This document shows positions 50,387 through 58,603 of a stretch of 64,000 nucleotides of DNA, piece after piece; position 1 is the stretch's first letter; each line of letters begins with the position of its first letter. The stretch is from JACVRM01 sp036824245. Lineage in GTDB: Bacteria > Actinomycetota > Thermoleophilia > Gaiellales > Gaiellaceae. The DNA lies in the NCBI GenBank assembly GCA_036824245.1, contig DAITAO010000006.1:1-64000 (forward strand), written 5' to 3'. The notes below the pieces were generated by a model. The model was not told the origin of the DNA. It did not search any database and saw nothing but the letters and a program-made list of their open reading frames with translations. A program made the translations under genes and the position numbers.

Positions 50387-52618
50387 GTGTCACCTCTGAA
50401 GCATTCCAACAACTTCGCGGCCCGGATGGGTCGCTGGAGTGCGGGTCACTGGAAGACTGCCGTCTTCGGCTGGCTCGCCTTCGTGGCCGTCTCGGTTGCC
50501 CTCGGCACCATCGTCGGCACGAAGTACCTCGAGACCTCCGAGAGCAACGTCGGTGAGGCCGCAAGGGCCGACAAGATCATCGACGAAGGCTTCGCGACCA
50601 AGGTGGACGAGCAGGGCGAGATGGTCCTGATCCAGTCCAAGAAAGAGCTCACGCTCAAGGATCCGGTCTTCAAGGCAGTCGTCGAGGACGTCACCGTGAC
50701 GCTCGAGGGCTTTCCGCAGGTCCGGAAGATCGAATCCCCCCTCGTGGCTCAGCGTGCCGACCTGATCTCGGACGACAAGCACTCCGTGATGGTCACTTTC
50801 AGCCCGAAGGGCGACTACGACAAGGCGCTTACCTACATCGCGAACATCGAGAAGGCCGTCGACGATGTGGCGGCGCGTCACCCCGGCTTCGACATCGAGG
50901 AGCTGGGCTCCGTCACGACGGAGAGGGACCTCAATGAGGCGTTCGGCAGCATGCTGGCGAAAATCAGCATGATCGCGCTGCCGCTGACGCTGCTGATCCT
51001 GCTGTTCGTGTTCGGCTCGGCCGTGGCGGCCCTGGTTCCGCTGCTGCTCGCCATCACGGCCGTCGTCGCAACTGTGGGACTCGTCGCTCTGCCGAGCCAG
51101 TTCATCGCGGTAGACGCGCAGATCGCCGAGGTGATCCTGCTGATCGGTCTGGCGGTGGGTATCGACTACTCGCTGTTCTACCTGCGGCGAGAACGCGAAG
51201 AGCGTGCCGCGGGGCGAAGCGAGAGTGCTGCGCTCGAGGCGGCTGCTGCGACATCCGGCCGGGCCGTCCTGGTCTCGGGCATCACCGTCATGATCGCGAT
51301 GGCCGGCATGTTCCTCTCCGGCGACAAGACATTCATGTCCTTCTCGGTCGGAACGATGATGGTTGTCGCGGTCGCGATGGTCGGCTCGCTCACCGTGCTG
51401 CCGGCGCTGCTGGCGAGGCTCGGTGACAAGGTCGAGCGGGGCCGCATCCCGTTCGTGCATCGCTTCCGGAGCAAGAACGGCGACAGCCGCCTCTGGGGAG
51501 CGATCCTCGACCGCGTGCTGCGCCGCCCGGTCGTCTCAGCCGTCACCGCGGCTGCCGTGCTCGTCGCCCTGACGATCCCGGCCGTGGCCATCAACACGGC
51601 GGAGACCGGAACGGACGACATCCAGATCGCCGAGATCGAGCCCGTCCGGAAGCTGGAGAAGGCCTTCCCGGGCGGCAACGAGCCTGCTCGTGTGGCCGTA
51701 AGGGCTGACGACGTCACGGCGGAGCCGGTTCAGACCGCGATCGCCGACCTGAAGCGACAGGCGCTTGCGAGCGGCCAGATGAACAACCCGATCGAGATCG
51801 ACACGAACGCCGCCGGAACCGTCGCCACGGTCGACATCCCGCTCGAAGGCGCCGGCACCGACAGCGTGTCCAAGGAGGCCCTGTCCACTCTGCGGGACGA
51901 CGTCCTGCCGAACACTCTCGGCAAGGTCGACGGCCTCGAGTACGCCGTCACGGGTACGACGGCCGCCGACAAGGACTGGAGCGACAGCATGGCGAAGTCG
52001 GTACCGCTCGTCTTCGGCTTCGTGCTCGTGTTCGCGTTCTTCCTCCTGACGGCCGCGTTCCGTTCAGTCGTGGTCGCCGTGAAGGCGGTCGTGCTCAACC
52101 TCCTCTCGGTGGGAGCCGCGTACGGCCTGCTGGTCGTGCTCTTCCAGTGGGGCTGGGGCGAGAGCCTGTTCGGCTTCCAGTCGAACGGCGGCATCGCACC
52201 GTGGCTACCGATGTTCCTGTTCGTGATCCTGTTCGGGCTCTCGATGGACTACCACGTGTTCATCATCAGCCGCATCCGCGAGGCCTATGGACGCGGCCTC
52301 TCGAACGAGCAGGCCGTCGCGCACGGGATCAAGACGTCGGCCGGCGTGGTCACCAGCGCAGCAACCGTCATGGTCGTCACGTTCTCGGTCTTCGCGATCA
52401 TGCCGATCATCGACTTCAAGGAGATGGGCATCGGCCTCGCGGCCGCCGTCCTGATCGACGCCACGATCGTCCGAGCGGTGCTGCTGCCCGCGACGATGAA
52501 GCTGCTCGGCGACCGCAACTGGTACCTGCCGAAGTGGCTGCAGTGGCTGCCGAAGCTCGAGCACTCGGAGACGCCGCAGGCTCGCGTGCCTGCCGCGGTT
52601 CCGGCTCGCGCCAAGTAG
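50387..52618 (+). CDS. MMPL-family RND transporter
   Basis: A 743-aa transporter with two repeats of one helix, a large extracytoplasmic domain and five or six helices: SAGHWKTAVFGWLAFVAVSVALGTIVG, then VPLLLAITAVVATVGLVALPSQF and IGLAVGIDYSLFYLRREREE, then a second set with FVILFGLSMDYHVFIISRIREAYGRG. The GxDY and MDYH proton-relay aspartates are present. Substrates in actinobacteria are lipids, glycolipids or drugs. GTG at 50387 has AAAAGGAG 5 nt upstream. Its 3' end and terminator are partly duplicated 1.2 kb downstream (53791-53878). Confidence 0.92.
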   Translation: MSPLKHSNNFAARMGRWSAGHWKTAVFGWLAFVAVSVALGTIVGTKYLETSESNVGEAARADKIIDEGFATKVDEQGEMVLIQSKKELTLKDPVFKAVVEDVTVTLEGFPQVRKIESPLVAQRADLISDDKHSVMVTFSPKGDYDKALTYIANIEKAVDDVAARHPGFDIEELGSVTTERDLNEAFGSMLAKISMIALPLTLLILLFVFGSAVAALVPLLLAITAVVATVGLVALPSQFIAVDAQIAEVILLIGLAVGIDYSLFYLRREREERAAGRSESAALEAAAATSGRAVLVSGITVMIAMAGMFLSGDKTFMSFSVGTMMVVAVAMVGSLTVLPALLARLGDKVERGRIPFVHRFRSKNGDSRLWGAILDRVLRRPVVSAVTAAAVLVALTIPAVAINTAETGTDDIQIAEIEPVRKLEKAFPGGNEPARVAVRADDVTAEPVQTAIADLKRQALASGQMNNPIEIDTNAAGTVATVDIPLEGAGTDSVSKEALSTLRDDVLPNTLGKVDGLEYAVTGTTAADKDWSDSMAKSVPLVFGFVLVFAFFLLTAAFRSVVVAVKAVVLNLLSVGAAYGLLVVLFQWGWGESLFGFQSNGGIAPWLPMFLFVILFGLSMDYHVFIISRIREAYGRGLSNEQAVAHGIKTSAGVVTSAATVMVVTFSVFAIMPIIDFKEMGIGLAAAVLIDATIVRAVLLPATMKLLGDRNWYLPKWLQWLPKLEHSETPQARVPAAVPARAK

Positions 52619-52640
52619 CCCCCTGAAGTAACCCGAAATG

Positions 52641-52670
52641 CTCGGCCCGCCTCGAGAGAGGCGGGCCGAG
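52641..52670 (+). terminator. Intrinsic terminator after the MMPL gene
   Basis: A perfect 13-bp stem (CTCGGCCCGCCTC, 52641-52653; GAGGCGGGCCGAG, 52658-52670) with a GAGA loop, followed by TCGTTCTTC. It is the strongest terminator-like structure in the window. The convergent GNAT gene ends 107 nt beyond. Confidence 0.8.
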
Positions 52671-52776
52671 TCGTTCTTCGGGGATATGCGAGCGGCCTTG
52701 GAGCACGATGAACTTGCTGTGGCACTGGCCGGCCGTGGCCCTCCCGTCACCGGACGCGGCACTGGAACCAGTCGAG

Positions 52777-53688
52777 CTAGCGCAGCGGGCCGTTAAACAG
52801 GATGCTGCCGTCCGCGACGCCGAAACCCAGCGTGCGGAAGAGGTCAATTGGCCACGTGTGGCGCACTCGCACGAGGACCCGCACCACGCCCGTCGTCCGC
52901 GCCCGGAGGAGCTGGGCGCGGAGCAGTGCGCTCGCCACGCCTCGCCGCCGCCACTCCGGCAGCACGAGGACGGTGCGGACCTCGGCCGTCGCCCCGTCGA
53001 GGATCTTCCGCATGGTGGCGAAGCCGACGACTTGGCCGTCCGCGACAGCGACGGGTATGACGTCGAGCAGCGTATTGGGGCTGCCGAACTCGTACACCTG
53101 CCAGTCGATGAAGCTCTCCGCATGCCGCGCTCGATGCCCGCCGAGCTCGGGGTACGTCGCAAAGGCGACAGCGTGCATCCCCTCGAGGGGGGAGGGCCGG
53201 TCACCGAGCCAGGCGAGCTCGATCGCCTCGGGTAGCACTGGCTCAATCAGGCGGTTGGAATCGAGGTCGAACGTGCAGTGCTTCCAGCGCCCGCATTCGA
53301 CGAAGCCGCGGCGCCTGACGAACGCCAGCGAGTACGCGTCGTTCGCACGCACCTTGCACGCCAATCCGGTCGCGCCGCGGTCGCGTGCGTGGCTCGAGAC
53401 GGCGCCGAGGAGCGCTCCGCCGACGCCTCGGCCGCGGCGCCCGGGGAGGACGTGGACCTCGACCCAGGGGCGGCCAGAGCTCCGCGACTCCGGATCGCCT
53501 GCGAGCATGGCTGCGCCGACCGGCTGACCATCGAGATAGGCAAGCAGGTCGACGTGGGCCGACTCCTGCGCTCTGATCAGTGCCTTCATAGACGTCGTCT
53601 CCGGATCGTCGGGGAAGACCTCGTTCTGGATGGCGACCCAGCACTCGAGCTGCTCCATGCCGGAAACGGTCTTGATCTCGATGGACAC
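52777..53688 (-). CDS. Double-GNAT acetyltransferase (copy 1)
   Basis: A 303-aa protein made of two GNAT domains. The N-terminal one has WVEVHVLPGRRGRGVGGALLGAVSSHARDRG (acetyl-CoA loop RGRGVG), the C-terminal one has VRTVLVLPEWRRRGVASALLRAQLLRARTTG (RRRGVA). It is equal in length to, and clearly paralogous with, the next gene (VSIEIKTVSGMEQLE versus MAIEIKPVSGVEQLE). The GTG at 53688 matches the start of copy 2. Longer N-terminal extensions run through duplicated non-coding DNA and are rejected. The acceptor substrate is unknown; relatives include mycothiol synthase-like double GNATs. Confidence 0.85.
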   Translation of the reverse strand: MSIEIKTVSGMEQLECWVAIQNEVFPDDPETTSMKALIRAQESAHVDLLAYLDGQPVGAAMLAGDPESRSSGRPWVEVHVLPGRRGRGVGGALLGAVSSHARDRGATGLACKVRANDAYSLAFVRRRGFVECGRWKHCTFDLDSNRLIEPVLPEAIELAWLGDRPSPLEGMHAVAFATYPELGGHRARHAESFIDWQVYEFGSPNTLLDVIPVAVADGQVVGFATMRKILDGATAEVRTVLVLPEWRRRGVASALLRAQLLRARTTGVVRVLVRVRHTWPIDLFRTLGFGVADGSILFNGPLR

Positions 53689-53790
53689 CTGGCCGATGGT
53701 TGCACCTTCGACAATCGTGACGCTACCTCCCGAGCGGGCTCTGACGGTTTGATCGCTCGGCGCGCCGGTGTCCGGCCGGGCGCGTCGTGG

Positions 53791-53856
53791 GCGCCGGCGG
53801 CGGTTCCCGCTCGCGCCAGCTAGCTCCCATAGCAACCCGAACGGCCTCGGCCCGCC
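53791..53856 (+). pseudogene. Remnant of the MMPL gene 3' end
   Basis: Read on the plus strand this segment gives APAAVPARAS and a stop, matching the MMPL C-terminus (VPAAVPARAK and stop, 52586-52618). The similarity continues through the post-stop DNA (agcaacccgaac versus agtaacccgaaa) into the terminator stem (CTCGGCCCGCC). It is a leftover of a tandem duplication that also copied the GNAT gene. Confidence 0.75.
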
Positions 53857-53878
53857 GCGCAGTAGGGCAGGCCGAGGC
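53844..53878 (-). terminator. Duplicated terminator hairpin at the end of GNAT copy 2
   Basis: GCCTCGGCC (53844-53852) pairs perfectly with GGCCGAGGC (53870-53878), extended inwards by further pairs around one mismatch. It is the diverged copy of the MMPL terminator and lies 8 nt beyond the stop of the minus-strand GNAT gene. Confidence 0.6.
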
Positions 53879-53886
53879 ATGTCCGG

Positions 53887-54798
53887 CTAGAGGAGCGGTC
53901 CTCGCAGCTCGATGGCGCCGGCCGTCGGCTGGAAGCCGAGCTTGCCGTACAGGCCGGCCGGCCCCCCGTCTTGCACCCACGCGATCAGCCGCTTCAGGCC
54001 GGCGCGGTGCACGGCCGCCAGTTGCGCCCTGAGCAGCGCGCTGGCGACGCCGCGGCGACGCCATTGGGGCAGCACGCACACCATCCGCATCTCTCCGGTC
54101 GCCTCGTCGAGGAGCGTGCGGACCGTGGCGTAGCCGACGACGTGACTGTCCGCGACCGCGACCGGAGTTGCGTGGAGGAGGAGGGCAGGGCTTCCGAGCT
54201 CGTAGACCTGCCATTCGACGAACGTCTCGGCTTGCCGAGCCAGGTGCCCGCCGAGCTCCGGATGCGTGACGGCGGCAACCTCGTACATCCCGGCCAGGAG
54301 GGACGGCCGCTCGGCGAGCCAGTGCAGTTCGACTCCAGGGGGCGGATTCGGGTCCGGGTCTTCTTCGACGCCGAGCTCGAGCTCGTACCGGTCGAAGCGG
54401 CGGTACTCGACAAAGCCGCGGCGCTGGATGAACGAGAGCGAATACGTGTCGTCGCTCAGCACCTCGCATGACAGTCCCGACTTCCCATGGCGGCGCGCGT
54501 AGTCGGAGGCGGCTTCAAGTAGCGCGGAACCGACCCCGCGACCGCGGTGGGCGGGGAGGACGTTCACCTCGACCCAGGGGCTGCCTGAGCTCTCCGACTC
54601 CCGGTCACCCGCGACCATCCCGGTCCCGACCGGCTCTCCGTCGAGGTACGCGAGCAAATCGAGATGGTCACGCTCCTCCGCCCGGAGGAGGACCTTCTGC
54701 GCTGCATTTTCGGGATCGTCCGGGCGGATCTCATTGTGGACGGCGACCCAGCGCTCGAGTTGCTCCACGCCAGACACCGGCTTGATCTCGATCGCCAC
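53887..54798 (-). CDS. Double-GNAT acetyltransferase (copy 2)
   Basis: A 303-aa paralogue of the 52777 gene. The two acetyl-CoA loops are HRGRGVGSALLEAASDYARRHG and WRRRGVASALLRAQLAAVHRAG. The middle linker (ELELGVEEDPDPNPPPGVELHWLAERPSLLAGM) is longer in acidic/proline residues than in copy 1. ATG start with the family-like MAIEIKPVSGVEQLERWVAVHNE. Substrate unknown. It is divergent from the flavoprotein operon, whose promoter/operator lies in the 117-nt gap. Confidence 0.85.
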   Translation of the reverse strand: MAIEIKPVSGVEQLERWVAVHNEIRPDDPENAAQKVLLRAEERDHLDLLAYLDGEPVGTGMVAGDRESESSGSPWVEVNVLPAHRGRGVGSALLEAASDYARRHGKSGLSCEVLSDDTYSLSFIQRRGFVEYRRFDRYELELGVEEDPDPNPPPGVELHWLAERPSLLAGMYEVAAVTHPELGGHLARQAETFVEWQVYELGSPALLLHATPVAVADSHVVGYATVRTLLDEATGEMRMVCVLPQWRRRGVASALLRAQLAAVHRAGLKRLIAWVQDGGPAGLYGKLGFQPTAGAIELRGPLL

Positions 54799-54874
54799 AC
54801 AACAATGGTCGCACGCGCGGCCGGGCAGTGACCAGGGAGCGAGGGTGCAGCCGGGCCGTGTCTGAATAAGAATC

Positions 54875-54906
54875 GCTAATCCGTTGGATTAGCACAGTGG
54901 TAGACT
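54875..54906 (+). promoter_or_regulatory. Palindromic operator and TAGACT -10 box of the sulfur cluster
   Basis: GCTAATCC (54875-54882), GTT, GGATTAGC (54886-54893) is a perfect 8-bp palindrome. Seven nt later comes TAGACT (54901-54906), and the flavoprotein ATG is 9 nt beyond that. The palindrome therefore covers the -35 region, as a repressor site would. Its TAAT-CC-N3-GG-ATTA layout recalls Rrf2-family (CymR-like) sulfur-control sites; this assignment is an inference. Confidence 0.6.
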
Positions 54907-54915
54907 GCGCTCGCC

Positions 54916-56109
54916 ATGGCCGAGCCCATGTCTTTTGACGTGCTCGTCGTCGGAAGCGGTGCTTCCGGCCTTGCTGCCGCCGTGTCGGCCGAGCGGGCCG
55001 GCGCGCGCGTCGCGCTGGTCACCAAGGCGTCGCTCCCCTCGTGCAACTCGGCAAAGGCGCAGGGCGGTATCCAGGCGGCCTTCGGCGAGGACGACTCGCC
55101 CGACCAGCATGCGGAGGACGTCTGGCAGAGCTCGCACGAGACGGCCGACCGCAGGCTCGTCGAGGTGCTGACGGGCGAAGCCGCTCGTGCGATCCACTGG
55201 CTCGAGGAGCTCGGTGTCGAGTTCACGCGCCAGAACGGCGGCTACCGGCTGGCCCGCTGCGGCGGCGCGTCTCGCAAGCGGCTGCTGCAGGTCGGCGATC
55301 GCACAGGCCATGCGATCACGAGCGCGTTGCGCGACGCGGTCGAGGCATCGGCCACCCAGACGTTCCCCAAGTCGCCGCTGGCGGCGCTCGAGCGCACGCC
55401 GAACGGATGGCGCGCGCGGTGCGGCGACCACGTCATCGACGCAGGCGCCGTCGTCCTCGCCGCAGGCGGCCGCTGCTACCGCGAGGCGGAAGAACGTGGC
55501 GAGCTCTCCACCAACCATCCGGGCGCGACGGGAGAGGTGACGCGCATCGCGCTCGACCTGGGCGCGGAGTCGCGCGACCTCGACGCCCTTCAGTACCACC
55601 CGAACGGCGGCGCGTGGCCGCCCAACATGCAGGGTTACTCGATTCCCGAGACGACGCGTGCATACGGCGCCGTGCTCCTGAACGCAGACGGCGAGGAGTT
55701 CACCGACTCGCTGGGGCCGCGCGACGCCGTCTCGCAGGCGATCTTCGAGGAAGTCGAGGCGGGGCGCGGCGTGCAGACCGAGGATGGCCGGCCGGCCGTG
55801 CTCCTCGACACGACGCGCATTCCCGAAGCCGACGCCGACGTGTCGCTGCCCTACATGCTGCGCCGCTACCGTGCGGCCCGCATCGATCCGCTGAAGGAGC
55901 CGATCCTGACCTTTCCTGTCCTGCACTACCAGAACGGTGGCCTCGTCATCGACGAGCACGGCGAGACGACGATCGAGGGCCTGTATGCCTGCGGCGAGAT
56001 CGCCGGCGGCACGCACGGGCGCAACCGCATGATGGGCAACTCGCTGCTCGAGTGCACCGTATTCGGGCGTCGCGCGGGTCGGTCCGCCGCCGCGAAGGTG
56101 CAGGCATGA
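54916..56109 (+). CDS. Fumarate reductase/succinate dehydrogenase-type flavoprotein
   Basis: A 397-aa FAD protein of the SdhA/FrdA/NadB family. FAD dinucleotide motif VLVVGSGASGLAAAVSAERAGA; substrate-domain motifs NSAKAQGGIQAAFGEDDSPDQHAED, LQYHPNGG, EEFTDSLGPRDAVSQAI (active-site Arg region), HYQNGGLVIDEHGETTIEGLYACGEIAGGTHGRNRMMGNSLLECTVFGRRAG. It is far shorter than SdhA (about 600 aa) and lacks the C-terminal helical domain. There is no iron-sulfur or anchor subunit beside it, so a soluble enzyme acting on a fumarate-like acid is likely. First gene of the sulfur cluster; ATGA overlap with the SDR gene. Confidence 0.85.
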   Translation: MAEPMSFDVLVVGSGASGLAAAVSAERAGARVALVTKASLPSCNSAKAQGGIQAAFGEDDSPDQHAEDVWQSSHETADRRLVEVLTGEAARAIHWLEELGVEFTRQNGGYRLARCGGASRKRLLQVGDRTGHAITSALRDAVEASATQTFPKSPLAALERTPNGWRARCGDHVIDAGAVVLAAGGRCYREAEERGELSTNHPGATGEVTRIALDLGAESRDLDALQYHPNGGAWPPNMQGYSIPETTRAYGAVLLNADGEEFTDSLGPRDAVSQAIFEEVEAGRGVQTEDGRPAVLLDTTRIPEADADVSLPYMLRRYRAARIDPLKEPILTFPVLHYQNGGLVIDEHGETTIEGLYACGEIAGGTHGRNRMMGNSLLECTVFGRRAGRSAAAKVQA

Positions 56110-56957
56110 ACGAACCGATCCGCTTCCATGGACAGGTCGCGCTCGTGACGGGCAGCGGCCGCGGGCTGGGCGCGACGTACGCGAAGGCGCTCGCCGCGCG
56201 GGGCGCGTCCGTCGTGGTGCATGACGCGGGCGTGGCGCAGGACGGCAGCGGCGCCGATCACGCGCCCGCCGATGATGTTGTCGGCGAGATCGTGCGCGCC
56301 GGTGGGACCGCTGCGGCCGCCTACGAGAACCTCGAGTCTGAGGACGCGTGCGCGGAACTGGTCGAGTTCGCACTCGCCCGCTTCGGACGATTGGACGTCG
56401 TCATCCACAATGCCGGCCTCGTCATCTGGGAGGAGCTCGAGGGCGCTCACGTAAGTTGGGAGCGCATGCGCCGCATCCACGTCGACGCGCCGTTCCACGT
56501 CACGCGCACAGCCTGGCCGGTCATGAAGGGGCAGGGCTACGGCCGCTTCGTCTTCACGACGTCGGGTCGTGCGATGGCGATGGACCGCACCCGCCCGGGG
56601 CTGGCCGCGTACGCCGCCGGCAAGATGGCGAGCTTCGGGCTGATGGTCGTCGTCGCCGCGGAGGGCGAGCCGCACGGGATCCGCGCCAACGCTGTCTCTC
56701 CCGCCGCCGCCACGAGGGTGCTACGCCGCTCGGTGTCGCCCGGTGAGCTCGAGCCCGAGCAGGTGGCGCCGGGAGTCGTGTTCCTGGCCTCGGAGCAATG
56801 CGGGTTTTCGGGCAAGGTGCTGGAGGCGGGCGGCGGCGAGTTCGCCGTAGCGCGGTGGGCCTCCAGCGACGGGAGCGATTTCGGACGCGCGCCGGTCGAG
56901 CCGGAGGTCATAGCGGAGCGCTGGGCGGAGATCGGAGGAGTGGCTCAGGCGGCATGA
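56106..56957 (+). CDS. Short-chain dehydrogenase/reductase
   Basis: A 283-aa classical SDR. Nucleotide motif ALVTGSGRGLGATYAKAL, NAG motif DVVIHNAGLVIWEEL, catalytic Ser in FTTSGRAMAMD and Y-x3-K in YAAGK. It resembles the dehydrogenase part of bacterial (3R)-hydroxyacyl-CoA/MFE-2-like SDRs (long loop VAQDGSGADHAPADDVV). Tightly coupled to the flavoprotein and fumarase genes (ATGA on both sides), it probably oxidises or reduces a 2- or 3-hydroxy acid in the same pathway. Substrate unknown. Confidence 0.88.
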   Translation: MNEPIRFHGQVALVTGSGRGLGATYAKALAARGASVVVHDAGVAQDGSGADHAPADDVVGEIVRAGGTAAAAYENLESEDACAELVEFALARFGRLDVVIHNAGLVIWEELEGAHVSWERMRRIHVDAPFHVTRTAWPVMKGQGYGRFVFTTSGRAMAMDRTRPGLAAYAAGKMASFGLMVVVAAEGEPHGIRANAVSPAAATRVLRRSVSPGELEPEQVAPGVVFLASEQCGFSGKVLEAGGGEFAVARWASSDGSDFGRAPVEPEVIAERWAEIGGVAQAA

Positions 56958-57853
56958 CCGTGATCGCGTCAACCGATCTCCAGCAGGCGGTCGAGGACGC
57001 TGCCGCGTACCTCTACGTCTGGGCGCTCAAGGACATCCCGCAGGACCTGCGCGACGCGCTCGCCGAGGCCGCCACCCGGGAAACTTCCGTGCCCGGCCGG
57101 CGGGTGCTCTCGACGATCCTGAAGAACGTCCAGGTCGCCGACGACGTCAAGAATCTCGTTTGCCAGGACACGGGCATTGCCGTGTACACCTGTCGCGTCG
57201 GCGAGCACTTCCCGCTGCATCCGACGCGCATTTACGAGGCGCTGCGCGGCGGCACCGCGCGTGCCACGCTCGAGCACCCGCTGCGCTCGAACGCGGTGCA
57301 CACGATCACGCGCGAGAACACGGGCCCCAACATCGGTTACCGGCTGCCGATCGTGCACTGGGAGTTCATTCCTGATTGGGACGGGCTGGACGTCAAGTGC
57401 GTGCCGAAGGGGTCCGGCTCCGAGAACATGAGCTTCCTCAAGATGTGCGTCCCTGCGGATGGGGTGCGCGGGATCAAGGAATTCGTCCTGGAATCGATCG
57501 TCGGGGCCGGCGGCAAGCCGTGCCCGCCCGGCATTGTGGGCGTCGGGATCGGCGGCTCGGCCGACTACGCGATGTACCTGGCCAAGGAAGCCATCGCGCG
57601 GCCGGTCGGCACACGCAACCAGGATCCCGTAGTCGCGAAGCTCGAGGACGAGTTGTTCGCGCTGCTCAACGAGACGGGCATCGGCCCGATGGGGCTAGGC
57701 GGGGACGTGACTGTGCTCCAGTGCCACATCGAGCACGCCGACACGCACATGACGCTCAATCCAGTGGCCGTCAACTACCAGTGCTGGGCTGCGCGCCGCG
57801 CGACAGCACACATCTCCTCCGACGGCGCGGCCGACTACGACCGTGAGGCCTGA
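56954..57853 (+). CDS. Class I (Fe-S) fumarate hydratase/tartrate dehydratase alpha subunit
   Basis: A 299-aa alpha subunit of the iron-sulfur hydro-lyase family (two-subunit fumarase or TtdA). Conserved segments: NVQVADDVKNLVCQDTGIAVY (first cluster Cys), ENTGPNIGYRLPIVHWEF, KGSGSENMSFLKMCVPADG (second Cys), GVGIGGSADYAMYLAKEA and the C-terminal NPVAVNYQCWAARRA. The family hydrates/dehydrates 2-hydroxy diacids. Genome context next to comA raises the possibility that the natural substrate is a sulfo-analogue. The beta subunit lies after a 147-nt repeat-bearing gap. Confidence 0.9.
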   Translation: MTVIASTDLQQAVEDAAAYLYVWALKDIPQDLRDALAEAATRETSVPGRRVLSTILKNVQVADDVKNLVCQDTGIAVYTCRVGEHFPLHPTRIYEALRGGTARATLEHPLRSNAVHTITRENTGPNIGYRLPIVHWEFIPDWDGLDVKCVPKGSGSENMSFLKMCVPADGVRGIKEFVLESIVGAGGKPCPPGIVGVGIGGSADYAMYLAKEAIARPVGTRNQDPVVAKLEDELFALLNETGIGPMGLGGDVTVLQCHIEHADTHMTLNPVAVNYQCWAARRATAHISSDGAADYDREA

Positions 57854-57875
57854 CGCGATGGAACCGCGCGCTTCT

Positions 57876-57996
57876 CGTCACTCCCTCGCAGCTGGGCCTG
57901 GCACCGCTCGGGGTGCTGAGCAAAGGGTCTTCGCACGCGGGCCTGCACCGCGCCTGGGGAGGGAGCGTCACTCTCTCGCCACGTTGCCTGGCACCG
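57876..57996. repeat. 31-nt direct repeat between fumarase subunit genes
   Basis: Two 31-nt copies (57876-57906 and 57966-57996) begin CGTCACTC and end GCCTGGCACCG, with 25 of 31 positions identical by eye. They occupy a 147-nt gap that breaks an otherwise overlapping gene chain. The second copy ends just before the GGAGG that precedes the beta-subunit start. Confidence 0.55.
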
Positions 57997-58000
57997 GAGG

Positions 58001-58603
58001 GTGGTGGCTCTAGGCGTGGCCGCGCATGAGGTGACCTTTCCGGTCACGGACGAGAGCGAGATCCGCAAGCTGCGCGCCGGCGACGAGGTCTTCGTCCAGG
58101 GCCACATCATCGGCATCCGCGACCGGACGCACATCCGCATCTTCGACCAGGGCCAGGAGCCGCCCATGGACCTGCGCGGCGCCTTCCTGCTGCACACCGC
58201 GCCGGGCGTCCGCAAGCGCGACGACGGCGGGTACGACCCGGTCTGCATCGGCACAACGACCTCGGCGCGCATGGTGCGCTTCACCGAGCCGCTCGGTCGC
58301 GACTACGGCGTGCGCGCCGTCTGTGGCAAGGGCGGATTCCCCGACGACGCGATCGACCCGATGCGCCGCTACGGCATGGTCTACTTCGCCATCGTCGGCG
58401 GGGCGGCGGCACTCGAGACGACCCAGATCGAGGAGATCGAGGAGGTCGCCTGGGAGGATCTGATGCCGGAGTGCCTGTGGCGCTTCCGGGTCAAGGACTT
58501 CGGCCCGCTCACGGTCGGCATCGACGCGCACGGGAACTCGCTCTACCACGACGTCCAGGAAGCCGCCAAGAAGCGACTGGAGGGCATCTTTGCTCGGCTC
58601 TGA
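58001..58603 (+). CDS. Class I fumarate hydratase/tartrate dehydratase beta subunit
   Basis: A 200-aa beta subunit. KLRAGDEVFVQGHIIGIRDRTHIRI at the N-terminus, APGVRKRDDGGYDPVCIGTTTSARM, VCGKGGFPDD, YFAIVGGAAAL and the C-terminal WEDLMPECLWRFRVKDFGPLTVGIDAHGNSLY are typical. Three in-frame GTG codons (58001, 58004, 58016) compete. GGAGG at 57996-58000 is too close for the first two and rather far for the third, and family alignment favours 58016. It overlaps comA by 14 nt. Confidence 0.9.
   Translation: MVALGVAAHEVTFPVTDESEIRKLRAGDEVFVQGHIIGIRDRTHIRIFDQGQEPPMDLRGAFLLHTAPGVRKRDDGGYDPVCIGTTTSARMVRFTEPLGRDYGVRAVCGKGGFPDDAIDPMRRYGMVYFAIVGGAAALETTQIEEIEEVAWEDLMPECLWRFRVKDFGPLTVGIDAHGNSLYHDVQEAAKKRLEGIFARL

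Noticed and set aside
53689..53880. N-terminal extension of GNAT copy 1
   Set aside because: The region upstream of 53688 matches the MMPL 3' end and terminator on the other strand. The paralogue starts at the equivalent of 53688.
52777..54798. Mycothiol synthase (mshD) for the double-GNAT genes
   Set aside because: Only the two-domain layout is shared. No mycothiol-specific residues could be identified by eye, and no msh genes are nearby.
54916..56109. L-aspartate oxidase (NadB) for the flavoprotein
   Set aside because: The length is too short, the NAD genes nadA and nadC are absent nearby, and the context is sulfur/dicarboxylate metabolism. It stays possible only as a distant family relation.
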